From: Trogon surrucura | Lineage: Eukaryota; Chordata; Aves; Trogoniformes; Trogonidae | Reading direction: 5' to 3' | NCBI GenBank assembly: GCA_020746105.1 | Contig: CM036618.1 | Location: 122,747,280 to 122,811,279 of the forward strand | DNA: 64,000 bases | Shown here: piece after piece, positions 27,201 to 41,100 of the stretch | Numbering within the stretch: the first letter of the stretch is position 1 | Layout of the letters: every line of letters starts with the position of its first letter | Translations under genes and position numbers: made by a program | Notes under the pieces: model-generated | Seen by the model: only the letters and a program-made list of their open reading frames with translations | The model's database searches: none | Told to the model about the DNA's origin: nothing

Positions 27201-30200
27201 AAGTTGTCTTTCATAATACAAGTGTTTAACTCTTGCTCGAATATTAATACGATTCATTTGATTGAAAAACTATGTGCAGGAAGCAGCAAGGGCAGGGAGT
27301 GTCTTTTGCGAAAGCCCACGCAGAACCGAGCGTTTTCGGGTCTCTGTTCCTGCACTGAGCTACTGCAAATTCATGAACACTTCAACCTCATTTATTAGAG
27401 TGAGTACTTGAACATGCCCAGCAAGCCAATAAACCCAGCAGCGCTGATACTCTTACGAAAGGGAATTGTGAAGTGACAGTGGGCAATTACCTCCGCCCTC
27501 CCGAGGTGGATCTGAGCTCTGCCAGGAGAAGGACAGTGACTCTGAAGCTGTTCAGATGACAACTTTCCCAGGGCTCTGAGGAGCTGCCTCAGCTGGAGGC
27601 GGTTTTGAGGCTGCTCCACAGCATTAAGCACTGACGAAATGCAGAAGTAATGGGAAGCGATACGAATGTGAGCAAATATTTGCAATAGCATTTATTTTAT
27701 CTGTGTTTCTGACTAAAAGAGTGCAATCAAATCAATAACGATAAAAGGAATATAAATATTAATGCATGTGTTGATACTTAGATGATGAAATGTGCTTTTG
27801 TTGTTTGAAGGACTAAACAGTTCGTGTTCTTTGAAAGCCTGAAACAGTCCTTCATTTATCTTCATCTTGTTTTTCAACACAACTTATTTATTTACAGTAT
27901 GTCAGGGGAGAAACCTAATTTCTAAGGACATTTTCCAATTAACTTTCTTAATTAAAAGTGAGACTCAATTCATCTGTGAATAGTATTATATAAACCCCCC
28001 AAATTCATAGATTCTGGGAAACGGTTGTGAATACGCCTACATAAGTATGATGAAGAAACGTAACAGTCTTCACTCTCCAGGTGTTACAGAGGTTGTCTGG
28101 CATTCTGAGTGTGTCTGCTCATTTTTGCCTCTTTTGGAAACAATTTCCTTTGCTCTAAAAGTCTCTAACATCATTAAGGAATGATTGTTCCCTTTGGTTT
28201 CTGATAGACTGTGCTATAAGCTCTCACATACATGAAAGTATGCACTTTAAACAATCGGTGTTAATGAGTTTAAAGTTCTGTTCTGAATATGAATCTGTAA
28301 CAAGAGTCTCCGCAGAGCTCCAACTTCATGAATTTGCGCTAGAATCCAATAATATTCCAGGAAAAGTCTGCTTCTGCACTGATTCAAACATTTGCCATTC
28401 AGACTGAGATCTTTAGAAAATCAGTGTAAGAATTCGCAGTTTCAGGAGGGACCACAATTTCATCCTGGGTCCAATGAAATCCTTAATGAAGTTAGTCTAA
28501 CTCTTTCAAATTAAATCTTTGAAATTAAACCAGACTCGTGAATAGGAACCTAGAGATCACACTGCTGTGTCTGACTTGGTGATCGATTAGAAACAGACTC
28601 ATCCAAGAGTAGCTCACAAGTACTGGAAAAAGATTTGAATCCAATAAAGTGAAAAAAGATGATTGCAAACCACTTAAAAGCACTGAAATTACTTTTTTTC
28701 CCTAGCGCATTTATACCAAGTGAATAACTACACTCTTTGCAGATGCAAGGATATTTCACATCTAAAAATAACTTTTGCTGTACACTGCTCACAAACCTAG
28801 ATATACCCAAGGCAGCCTGTAGTCGTAGGTCAATTTATAATACTTACGTAAAATAAAAAAGAAAGTAAGCTTAAAGCAAAACCAGACATTATACTTCTCA
28901 CATATTCATCGTGGACATACGCTACATGAGTTACTGCAAACTTTCTCTAAGACACAGTAATTTAGACGAACACACTCCTTAGCAGTATCAGCACAACCAG
29001 ATTTTTTCCTATATGTTGAAAAAATGATCTTCGGCGGACAATAACAACCCCGGATTAGGAGTATGTGTGTTATATTTCCACATTTGCTCTTTCTCCTTTT
29101 TTAATGCCAGTTGGCTTTCAGCAAGACAAATTCTCATCCTCAAGCACACGTGGGTTTGCCAACGGAAAGCAACGCAGCTTCTTACACCCTCGCCTCAACG
29201 CTGGCCTGAGACACTCTTTCCTGTGGGCAGGTAAAAAGGTGTGGCCAACTCCTGCTCACATCCTGTCTCACAACAGCTTCATACAACCTTTAAGCAGCAG
29301 TTTGCTTTAGTACTAGAGGAACAGAAATAACAGTGGCTCAATACATTTCTGGTGCAAGAAGAGTAATTTCTATGTTCCCATAAAATGCTTTCAGAAGTAA
29401 TGACAATAGCAACAATAATAATACAGCTGAAAACTCTAATAAGGCCTAGCCTTAACTGGAGAAACCAAATAACTCCGAATTTTGAGGACAGTTAGTTCAC
29501 AGTATGTGAACACACATTTTAGATTAGTGTGTTTGTGTGCAGAAAACAGCACTGTATTCTCATTTTGTAGCGGCGTTTTTAACCACATGAGTCATAATGC
29601 GGGGAAGGCAGGCTGAAGAAACCTGATGGCTTACACGCTTCACAGTGTTTCTTTGTTTAAGAAGAAAAAAAGCTTCTCCTGGTCAGGACAATGTACGAGT
29701 GAACTTCTTTGCTGTAGGTTTGGCGCACGTTAAATCCATTTTGCAGATAGCACGGAACCTAGAAATCCATAAATCTGCCTTTCCCCTTTTTTGTTCTCCA
29801 TACAAGGGAAACTCTGACTTCATTGTTAATGCAGTCAACTAGGAAAACTTGAGTAGACCACAAAACTCCTTTGTGGGATTAGTGGTTTCAAAACAGGACT
29901 GGGAACCATCAGAACTGGATTCTAATTTTGTCATGCAGACATGTCACTGAGAGATGCTCAAGCCAAAGACTTCAAACATTGACACCTAAAGTAAGGCAGC
30001 AAAACTCAAAGTTAGCTATGCGCTCCGGCAAAGCCTTCGACACATGAAAAATGCTGCACTGATTTGGAAACAATCCAGGGAAGTTTTATCATACATCGTT
30101 TTCCTTTTGGAATTTTCTATTCATTTTAGATTTCAGACCCACAGTTTTAAAACTCAAATTTGTCTTGATATTGTCCTTCCAATTGAGCTACAAGTATTTT

Positions 30201-32795
30201 CTATTTGCTGGGTTATGCTTCAGAGACTTTTCAAAATGGAGTGCCTGAGAAGCTGTTTCCTCAAAAACACATCCTTGGATAGTATCTGGAATCTCTCTTC
30301 TTAGCAGCAGTTGACCACAATGAAGCATTTTTACTTTTATGTGGTATCTTCTGCCTCATTCATACCTACTCTGAATTTCAGCGAATTCTCAGCCATTCAC
30401 TGAAAGATAAGTATACCTGTAGTGATCAAAGCAATCCCTGATTTGAAACTAAATGTAGCTACCGCTGACCAACAGCAGGCTACCAAACTGGGTGGTGCTG
30501 GCCCTAAGATTTCTTCAAGTCCAGAAACCTTACTTTTGGATTTTCCCTGAAAGTATTCCCGTGATTGCAGGTAACCCTCCTGTAGTCTCTGCTACATGGA
30601 CCAATCTTGTTACCAAGGTCACCTTTCCAGAGTTATATTTGCATCCAGCCGACGTTGATTCATGTTGCCAGATGGCTAAGGACAAAGCACAATCGCTCAA
30701 CACAACGTGTGACCTACTTACACGCCTAACAATCTGCTGTTTAATACTTCGGAAATGCATGGAGACTTTGATTAAAATTTTAATTTTGTTTCATAGTTAG
30801 CCCACATGTGGCATGTACATTTTGCATACCCGCTACATCTGTTCCAACAGGGCAGTAGCACGATGCCTCCGACTTCTTTCTAAAACAGGGCATATGAATG
30901 CGTAAGTGTAATTTCCTTATTTCCTAAAGGCACTCGCAAAAGTAATTACAAGTTATTGGTTTACATACAGACAAATAATGAGGAGCCAAACACTCTCAAC
31001 GCTGGCGCCACATAAACAAATAATGACGACAGTAATATGTCAGCTCTAGAAAAGAAGAACAAAGACATGATACACACAAAATTCATGTAGGGTTTCTAAT
31101 GAAATATATGAAAAGTCATGGGGAAACCCTCCGCCTGTGCTCAAAGTCTCATATGTACTTACAGGATAAGTGGGACAACATAATTTCTGCCTTAACTACA
31201 AAGTGAAGCTACGCAAGAATACCAGAAGTGACATTTGGTCATTGTAAGCCAGATTCCCCAAACTGCTCAGGGCTTTAGGGACATCATAATTACCAGACTG
31301 AATCAGACCTAAGGCCGACTAAGACCTGCACTCAGAAGGCTTTATAAAATGTAAATCCTTCAGACTATGAGAAGGGAATGCAGAAACCAAAAAGCCTGCA
31401 AAGCAGCAAGTCTAATGCTATGTTATAGATTGAGGAGGTTACAGATTCTAGCTGGAAGTTGTCCTATCATATATTATTTATTCATGGGGAAATGAGAAGG
31501 GAAAGGCAAACGCAGGAGGAAGCAGCTGTATCATAATACTGACTGTGCTAATGAGGTGATTATAGATAACAGAGTAAATGAAAATAACTGTCAGGACACT
31601 GACTAAAATAAAACCGAACCAAGTATTTTATTCTGGAATAAAGATGTGAAGACTTATGCTCAGGATATACCATTACATTATTTGGCATTCTCAAGATCTC
31701 CTGGTGAATACCATCTAAAAGTAGCCACTACATCAGGCTGAAGTGTTCTAAATGCAGAAGAGACCTCTCCCTGACAAGTTTCTCTCCAACTTACAGGTTT
31801 TGTGAGCCTAATTTTGTCTAGCACCACAAGTTTCTTCCCTCACCCCATAGCTCTGCAAGGTTATCTTGCCAGCAGAATCACAGGAGGGTGCCTATAGGAC
31901 CCCTGTGACCCTGCTGTACACGTGGTGTTTGCCACACAGCCAGACACCAGGTTATTCTAACCAAGAAGCTCCCTGCTCCTCTGCTCATCTAAGATGCCTA
32001 GAAAGGATATTCCAGTTGTGGATGAGAGACCACGGAAATATCTTAAAGAGCAAAACAAAAAATAAGATGTTTATGTGTTAGTACCTATTATTTTCTCTGT
32101 ATTTATGCTTTGTAGAACAGATTTACACAGGAAAGTGTCATAAGTTCTGTTACTTTGCCATAAATTAAGTTTTGAGAGAGAAAATAATGCACACATACAG
32201 AATCCAAAGGAAATAGCAAAAAATTAGCATTACGTAATTATTGAGGAAAGCACAACAGTTCTGGAAAAAATACCAAGCACCCCTTTTAAAAATGAAAAAT
32301 CAGAGAAACTCCTTCTTCCTTTTAAATCAAAGGAAGCCCAAACCCAAGTTTTAAGTCAAATCTTCAAGTGTGAATTGGAACTTTTACTATCCATATACTT
32401 ATTAAGTATTTGTAGGAAGTATAAAATTATTACGATTGTTCTATCATACAAAACACAAGTATCTTTGTTGTGAGCAGTGCCTCAGCCTCTGGTAGAAGCT
32501 GATCTCATGGCACAGGCCTAGATCTCGTCACTGTGTCCATCTGGTGGACCTGATTCTGCAGCTTCTGCTCTGCGTAAACCTTTTTATGCAGAATGTCTCC
32601 AATTACAGGCACTAAATGCATTGCAGAAAGCCTGTTTTAGCCAGCGACCCCAGTAGAAATTTAGGGTTGCATGTTGCCCTCAACTCACAGGGCAGTTCCT
32701 ACAGCTTTGCAGAGTCTGAGATCTGCCCAGAAGACATTACCAGACTTTCATGCAACAACAGTGCTCTTTACAAGCATACGTTATTATTTTACCAG
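21289..32795. other. No recognisable gene; presumed intron
   Basis: Non-repetitive AT-rich DNA with short scattered frames. One small frame (26048 plus) reads protein-like up to a donor-like ggtaag and is discussed as a finding. A short palindrome, tggccatg/catggcca, lies at 23705-23724. No CR1 or LTR ends are visible. Confidence 0.5.
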
Positions 32796-32855
32796 AGGTT
32801 GGATTAAATGATCTGTAAGGTCCCTTCCAGCCTAGGCCATTCTATGATGTATGAT
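32796..32855 (+). mobile_element. CR1 LINE, 3'-end fragment
   Basis: The segment contains ggttggattaaatgatct, followed by the ggtcccttccagcc and ccattctatgat blocks typical of the CR1 3' end and its short ATTCTATG-like tail. Only about 60 bp remain, so it is an extremely 5'-truncated insertion, as is common for CR1 in birds. Plus orientation. Confidence 0.85.
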
Positions 32856-34780
32856 AATACAGTGTGGATGTCATTTTACTGCATCAGTTGAACACTTCCA
32901 GTGTCTTGTGTCCATTAGGGTTGTGCAGTGGAATAATGAACACATCCTAGCCCTGACAGGACCTACTAAGGGAATCAAAACAGGTCTCTCTCTGGGCTGT
33001 TTAGCAGAGAACATCCTCCTCCTTTGCTGGGTCTTCAGACTTGAAAGTCACTGTTGTGTGGGAAAGAGGCAAAGGTGTGACACCACGCTGTGCTTGGAAA
33101 TGGTTTGTTCTTGGCACAGTCTGCAGTTTTTAAGCCAGATGCCACGCGAAGCAAAAGTAGTTGAAGAGATGCTCCTTAAATGAGAACAAAGTAAACAGAG
33201 ATGTTTCCTTCAAAGTTACATGCCCTGATCCTTCTTTGGCTGTCAAGTCCACTTATTTTTTTTGCCTCTTTGGCTCAATTTAAAAATTAATTACTGGCCA
33301 AGTACAGCAGGACAGCTTTTGAGGTGTTCTGCCATGTGTTGACAAGATCAGGCGGTAAGGGACTCATGGATGTGTGTGGAGGTGCCCAGCACCATGCAAA
33401 AGCAGGCGTGCAGTGTATGAAGAAATTATGAGTACAGCTCAAATACCCCTTCAGTCCAATTATCACTAGCACCCAAAACACCTGCAGCTGTGGTGTCTTG
33501 GTTTAGACAACACAGAGGAGAAACATCACTCTGTTGTGTTTCCCCAGCAGATACATAGTCCTTATGTTCTTTTCAAATTTTGTAGTTATGGAATATTTAA
33601 AATTTTATCATGGAGAAAATAAAGGAAGTACGTTAGACAGAAATTCATTGAATGTAAAGGAGTAGAATCATTATTTCAAAATGTTTAAATTTTTCCCAGT
33701 GATTTGTAGGAAATAATGGCAGAACTAAAGTAGTAGACTTGAATTCTTTCTAATAATCTTTAACAAAACTAGGGGAGGCTGTCGGCTGCAGACCTGATGC
33801 AGAAAAAACCTTTTATTCTTACAACCCCATTTAGGATTCAAAATTGGGAGTTCTGATTGTTTGTCTGGGCTATGTTCTGCTATATTTGAGTTCAGAATAA
33901 AGATAGCAATGATAATTTGAGGTTACTTGATGAGCATTAGACATAATTTAGTCACACTCTCAGAGGCGCGGAGCATGTTAGAAAATATCATTAGCTTTAC
34001 TACTCAGCTGTGGTTTGAGACAATCTCTAAGCAACTGCAAAAGGGAAAAATGTCTTAAATAGTATGGAATTGGGGTAAACTAGGAATAGTAATACAATTG
34101 AACAGTTTTGCTTGGGTTAGTGCTCTGTTTTGATTTTTTGGAAGAGCTAGATGGATCATATTCAGCATAGCTCTTTATTTAAGGAACAGAGCACACACCA
34201 TAAATTAGAAAGGATAAATATTTAAAGTTTTGTTGAAAGTGTACGCAACTCATCTATTATGGCTGACCTCCTTTGTAGCCATTGCCTACAATGGCTACAG
34301 TAGTTGTCCTTAAAAGTGATCACCGAACATAAAATTAGGCAAAGACCAAGAGAAACTATTTCTGTAATGGTTCACCATAGAATCCTTTATTTTAAAGTGC
34401 CACATGGAATGCCTAAATGAAGTCATAGGAGCAAAAAAATTTATGACATCCAAAACCTTTGCTTGGGCATATACTCCACGGCATCACTCTGTTAATCACG
34501 CTATAGCTAAACGGAGTTGTTCATCAATTACTAACATGAACAATCAACTGCTTCAAAGCTGTCAAGCCCGAGGCCAGCTCCTTCAGAACTGCACTCTTGA
34601 CCGCGAGCTTAGATGTGCTTTTAGGGCTGTAATGATGAGCAAACCAAAAGAAGAATAAAGTGGCCAAAGCCCCATAGCCAAGTAGCAGGAATTTTAAACA
34701 GTTCCCAATTTGGAAATGGTTGAGTAGAACAAGAACATGATCAACACCAGCCTCTGGAAGCACGTGCTTGGTGAAACATA
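32856..34780. other. No recognisable gene; presumed intron
   Basis: Unique AT-rich sequence between two CR1 fragments. Short frames only and no supported feature. Confidence 0.55.
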
Positions 34781-35151
34781 CAGAATCACAGAATGCATTG
34801 GGTTGGAAGGGACCTTTAGAGGTCATCTAGTCCAACCTCCTGGCAGTGAGCAGGGACATCTTACACTAGGATCAAGTTGCTCAGAGCCCCATTAAGCCTG
34901 ACCTTGAATATCTCCAGGGATGGGGCTTCTACCACCTCTCTGGGCAACCTGTGCCAGTGCCTCACCACTCTCATAGTAAAGAACTTCCTGCTGTCTAATC
35001 TAAATCTACCCTGCCCTAGTTTAAAAGCATTGTCCCTTGTCCTATTGCTACACGCCCTTGTGAACAGTCCTTCCCCAGCTTTCCTGTAGCCCCTTTCAGG
35101 TACTGCAAGGCCGTTATAATGTCTCCTCAGAGCCTTCTCTTCTCCAGGCTG
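34781..35151 (-). mobile_element. CR1 LINE fragment, 5'-truncated
   Basis: Read on the plus strand it starts with cagaatcacagaatgcattg and the ttggaagggacctttagagg block, which is the reverse complement of a CR1 3' tail. It continues through the antisense of the region after the reverse transcriptase and stops at cttctctccaggctg-like sequence near 35151. The element is therefore in minus orientation, about 370 bp long, and lacks almost all coding sequence. It is diverged and inactive. Confidence 0.93.
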
Positions 35152-38100
35152 GTTCAGTGAGTCTACAAAAACCCCTCAGAAACTGAAGGATAGTAACGGG
35201 TGAAGGCAAGTAGGGAAGATCAACACAGACTGGAAAGCACAGAGTTTTTTCCTTTCTCTGAAGTGGTTACAGAATTCCAGAATTAAAAAAACATGGTCTA
35301 TCTATCATGTATTTTCACCTATGTAAGATTTTTAGGTCATGAGCACTACTTTAAGGTTCTTCTCATTTTGTCTCTCCACTGTCTCTGAAGTTGTTCCCAG
35401 GGACTTGAAAGCACTGTGACTCTGTCCCTAGAAGTGCGAGTGCCAGGCATGTTTCACCTTAATCATCAGCTATAAAATGCCTCCCTCCCCCCGATACCTT
35501 GTCATTTACCATCAGCTGTGATACGGGGTGATGTATCATCTCTGTGAAACTCTACTCAGTGAAGCACTTAACATTCATCTTCATAAGCCAAGGAGAATGA
35601 TCTTAATTTGTGCCCTGGCTCAGGCACTGAGCAGATCACAGGAGGCACCTGTGTGGGGTTCCAGCTCTGCCAAAACGCCGTCGAGTCTCTGCGCAGCTCC
35701 TCGCTGAGCATCGCGCTGTCAGCTATTGCCAGGGATGGCCTTATTCTGCTTGGGAACTGAAACCCTCATTGCTCTCTTAAGACTGTGATCAAGCTTTTAG
35801 ACAATGTGCCGCTTGATACTTCTCTAATGCCAGCCTTTCACTTTGCTTTGTTAGCAAAGCAATACCACTTCATCATTTTCCATGGATGAGCAGCAATGCA
35901 GTTGCAATTTTTTCTGAGCAAAAGCTTCTTCAACCAGTTTTGAAGGGAAGGCAGACATTGAGCAACAGAAATCCAACTTTTGTTCTTATTGCATTTAAAA
36001 GCCAAACAGAAAAACAAAACTTGGATGTATACCTAGTGTCAAGTTGTTCAAACAAGCAGAACCGATGAAATGTGGTATGTCTGCCTCCTTGACAGTAAAA
36101 TCTACTCTTTCTTATTATGTCAGAACACATATCAATCGATTGAAGAGTGTTCTGCGCAAATGGAATAATTTTTCCCACAGTAAGTCTTAGAAAAGAACAT
36201 AATTTCAGCTGACGGCATATGATGTAAAATTCACTTCCTGCTTCTGTACATGAGTGGTTAGTAGAACATCAAATTTCACTCTTTAACAGGGTTCACTTTA
36301 ATTTAAGATCATTGAAGTCTGAAAGTACCTTTTTAAAATGTTTACTTTTTCTGGACAGTAGTCCTAAATTAATGAAATGCAATTGTAAAACATTTAATAT
36401 TCACTTTTATAATTTCCCCCTGTTCTTTGTTACTAAATATGTTGTATATAAACATAAAACCAGGGAAATTCAAACACAAAGGTACTACTATTCCTTTGGA
36501 TTTGAAGAATGCAATTTAATTCATAAATCTTATTTAAACTTTAACTTCAGAGCCACCAGTCTGTTTGGGGTCATTTTGGCTGCTCTGGAATAGCACGAAG
36601 CACTCAGAGTGCACTAGCACTGCTTCTTATTTCCAGGCAACAATACAGTTAAATATGACTCCCAAATTTCATCTTCCTGCATCTCTAAGCGTTCCCTTCC
36701 ACGACACCACCTACAAACTTGTCCACATCTTTGTTCTCCCATACACTTCCTACTGTTTTCTTCCTTCTGCCCTTGATGTTTCATTTTCCTGGAAGCTGAA
36801 GAATACATTCTAATCTAACTTAATGCATTTTTTTTAAACGTTCGCCTGCCTTCCTTTCTTGTGCAGGATTAAAACCTGAGCCTGCCTGAGCGAAGATGCT
36901 GCTGTTTCATTTGCTTGCTCTCCATGCATTTTGAAAGAAAGGAAATTGCCTGAGGACAGGCATTGTGTCTCATTCACAGCGTGGGAGGGGGTACAGGTGC
37001 GGTTTAGAAAGAAGATGTGTGGGGCCAGAGTGCCTTTCTACAAGACTTTATGGGCAACTTTGGAAGTACTGCAATCTAGTGTTTTTAAAGTCATTTAGAG
37101 ATAAAAAAACTAGTCGCTTTTTTTGTTTTAAAGGACCATTAAAAAATTTTCGGTAACAGATAATCTGAAATTCAAGCAGTGCTATTCTAAAAAGATTCAT
37201 TTTGCAGACAAAAATTAGGTGGAGTAATTTTGAGGACATCCCATATTCGTTTTCACATACATCAAGAAACTTTCAACACCTGTCAGAGGACTTAATCTCA
37301 ATTTAGCATTTGCTTAAGAAATGCAATGATTGCCTCCTTAATTAGTGAGGTCTGAGCTGGCTCTGCTGACACCATTTAAAAACCACATACTCAATATAAT
37401 TTTTAATCAAAATATGTGTCATAGGTCCTACTGGCATCTCTACAAGTTCTATGTTAATTTTCTTGTAGAGCAGGCAGATAAAATGGGTTAAGTGAACTGC
37501 TTCCCGCCTCAACTTTGTTCTCTCGAAGGTCCTGAGGACTTGCACAGGTACACAGATTTCTTGTAGATATCTAAATTCAGGTGAGATGAGTCCTACCTCC
37601 AGTTTGGCACCTATTGCCCTTGAAGTATTCTTCATTGTGGCCCTTTAATTCATAGATTTTTTTAGAGCTGTAAGACTCAACATGTAATTTAACTCAATTA
37701 AAACAGTGCCCGATGTGGAAAGACAGAAGTCTCAAAAACAGAGGAAATGCAATTAGAGCACCCCAGTTGGTCAGTTCTTGAACTGCTATTCATTGCATAT
37801 GCACAAATCCACATAAAAGTAGGAAAAGGGTGAAATGGATGAAATATTCATCATTAAACATTAAAAAATTATCTGTAGGACAAGTACTACATGTATTTGT
37901 AGAGACTGAGACTCCAAAAACCCATGAGGAAGTGATATATTACTTTTATGCTGAAACTTAATCTATAGTAACTATTTTCAAGAAAGGATGGTGAAGGAAT
38001 TACTGGTACAGAAAACCAAGCTAAATAACAATAATTTTCTTCAAAGACACTGATAATGTCTATCAATGCCCCAGTAAAGAGAAATGCAGAAAAATATAAA

Positions 38101-41100
38101 AAAAAAGACAAGACGATGGCATGATTTCAGCCACTTTTAAAATGTACAATGGAACGATTACAGTCCACAGTTGTCTGCTCTTTGTGGCACCAGATGAATT
38201 TCAAACTATAAAAAGGGTGAACATTCAACATCCAGCAAGGTATACTACATACAGGCATCTGGATGTCATTACAGGTAACATTTTCAAAAGGGCATAACTC
38301 CCTGAAGTACCTCAGAGATGGCATTTGTGTTTATAATTTTACCTTTTCTATTTAGCATCTCTAAAGGTCTGTATGCTGTGATCAATTCATTAGGAAAATC
38401 AAGTGCTATAGGTAATCTTCTAGCCACATCATGATCTACATGGTGAACTATAAACCATACTCTTAAGCATATGGTGTTAAGAAATCAAATTGTCAATCTA
38501 AATAAATTATCCAACTATTCTATTAAAAAACCTACCTTGATTTGATGTATTGGATGTTTTAACGAAAGCATAGTCATCTAAAACAATAAATATTAAGGTT
38601 CGATATATTAAAAAGACAGGATACCAGTCTGCAAGTTATTTCTCTTATCAGTAATTTACAGTAAAGTAACAAAACCTTCCATCTCCAAAGAAAAAAAAAG
38701 AAGGAAGCCACTATTCTAAGAAAAATAGGAAAACCAGGAGAAAATGTTGCCACTTCAGAGCTGTTTATCGAAGTCATCTCATTCTAGCAGCTTTTCATAA
38801 TTCACATTGCTTGTTCTGTGGGCACCACGTGTGTTTCTGAAGTCCCTGTGGTTATCCGAGAAACTAGTATTGCCTGTACAGATGTCTCCTGGACAGCAAG
38901 AAATCCCATCTGCAATGGCCAAGAACACCCTGGAAAATATTTAAATTTTTCTTCTGGTAAATTTTGACAGAGGCGAAAGCAAACCACTTAATAGGGTCTG
39001 AATTTTGCAACAACAGAGAAAGACTACTCAACTGCACATTATCTTGGGTTGCCAAGAGAGTTTGGCAATGAAAAAGTACAAATCGGGGAAGAACAAGGGA
39101 AAAAGTGGAAACTGGGAAAGCCTGACTTTTGGCAGCCGAGAAGAGAAACCGCTTCATCTGATGGGCTGAGGTCCAGGGAAAGCTCAGCCCTGTGAAGGAG
39201 ACAGAGGTATATACAAAAGTGATGCTGAGCTTCAGGGCTGCCCCGGGACTGTCTCATGCCTCTGACGGAATGTCCTGAGAAAGCGCGAGCCAGGGACAGA
39301 AAATTCTTGAAGAAAACGCATTGGAAAAGACCTGTCTGCAGAGCAGGTAAAACAAGGACAAAAGGAACCCATCACATTCTGCTCAGTTTGCCCAGGTGGT
39401 AGCCCCTAAAAAGGGTTAATTTCTATTCAGGTCACAAACTGATCCCAAACACTAGCATGCAGCACTTCTATAGATTAATGCCCTAACTGCACACGGCTCT
39501 ACAGAAATAATCCCCAAATGTCACTCACAAGGAACTGAATCCTATTTTTTTTACTGGTGGGCGACAATAACAAAAACCAACTACAACAACAAAAAGTAAG
39601 TAATTTCAGTGGAATTAAGGAGTCATAAGGAGGTCAAGGTGTGCCTTCCCATACAGGATTCTGCGCCAAACCTAGAGAGAAGTGCAACGAATGTGCAGAG
39701 AAAGAAAAAGAGGAGGACGTGATTAAATGGTGGGTTAAAAGTTGGTTAAAAGGCAGAAAAAAAGATGGGTTAGAAATTCTGTTTCCTTATAAATAAACAA
39801 AGAATAACTCAAAAGCCTATACATAACTGCGTATTAAAAACCCCTGTAACTAGAATGGTAGCTGTTAAGTACTTAAAACATTCTTAAAAGCTATTACGTG
39901 ACATGAGTAAGGAATAAATAACGTGTAGCTGCTGCCGGATACTGCTTGCTTTGCTCTGGAGCTGTGACGGGAAGCCTGACAAGAGCAATATGGTCTGTGC
40001 TGTGGGAAGGCTCCCCTGATAGCTGGTGTCTCAAGAGCCACACTTGTAGTAACTAATGATCCAGTACTGCAGCCTGCACGTGTGCTCTTAAAAAAATGAC
40101 ATTAAGCTTTAAGTATGGAGGACTCCAGTGTGAGTGCCAGGCTAAAATAGGCAGAGCATTAATAGTTGCAAACAGGATTGAGAGGGTCAGCTCAAGAATA
40201 TTGGGGACTCCTCTGTCGACTGATAGGAAACTCATAACACGGCGAACTGGAGTATTAAATAAGGGTAGTTCATGGTTCCTATGTTACAACAACAATATAT
40301 TGTACAGAATATAGGATAGTACAGGTGAGCCTAACCAAGATACTTCCTCAGAGAAACATAAATCTAGTAAGGCAATAGGTGAAGTGGGATCAATTAATGC
40401 TCTGAAGGCAACTTTTCATATAAAAATGAGAGCCAAGTTGTTCATATAATGTGAATAACACACTTTTAATTTTACATGCTGTATTTAATATTGCATGCTG
40501 TCAGAGGCTTATGCACCAGACAATAACCCTGCCCAGATATCAGAAGAAGAAACAGAAGCCTTGACCTGAAAAGCCATCATAAAACTTACTGGGGATCATT
40601 GCTTTTAGTGGAAGCTGTGCAAAGCCATTTGCCACCAGGAAAACAATCAGTAAGTCATTACAGAAAGGACATTTGTAAGTGCCCTCCGCATAGTGAGTAA
40701 CTCCGCAAACGAGGCGGACAATAAACTGACACAAGATGTTGGAGAATTTTTTCACAATCTGTTATCAGCTCTAAACACAACAAGTTTTTGTACTTTTGGG
40801 AGCTAGAAAGTAACGTTTTTCGATGGTACAACAATCTCTATGAATGCATCTGAGTGAAATGGTCTTGGGAATGGGCTAGCTAGGGCAGCACTGACGACAG
40901 CAGCACTAGCAGTCAAGGTGATCATTACGAAGCTTTTGTATGTGGTGTGCAAAAAAGATTAGGACACTAGTCCTTCAGCAAAAGCTAAAAATTCCAACAA
41001 AAGTGCACGAGTTCAAATCACTAAAGGATGTCAATTAGCCTGTAAATGTATTTACGCAACTACATGACCAAGTAAGTTACGGTGGATACACAGTAATTAC

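Noticed and set aside
30492..30800. 102-codon plus-strand frame
   Set aside because: Composition is somewhat protein-like, but there is no domain I recognise, no convincing start context or splice partner, and an overlapping open frame on the other strand.
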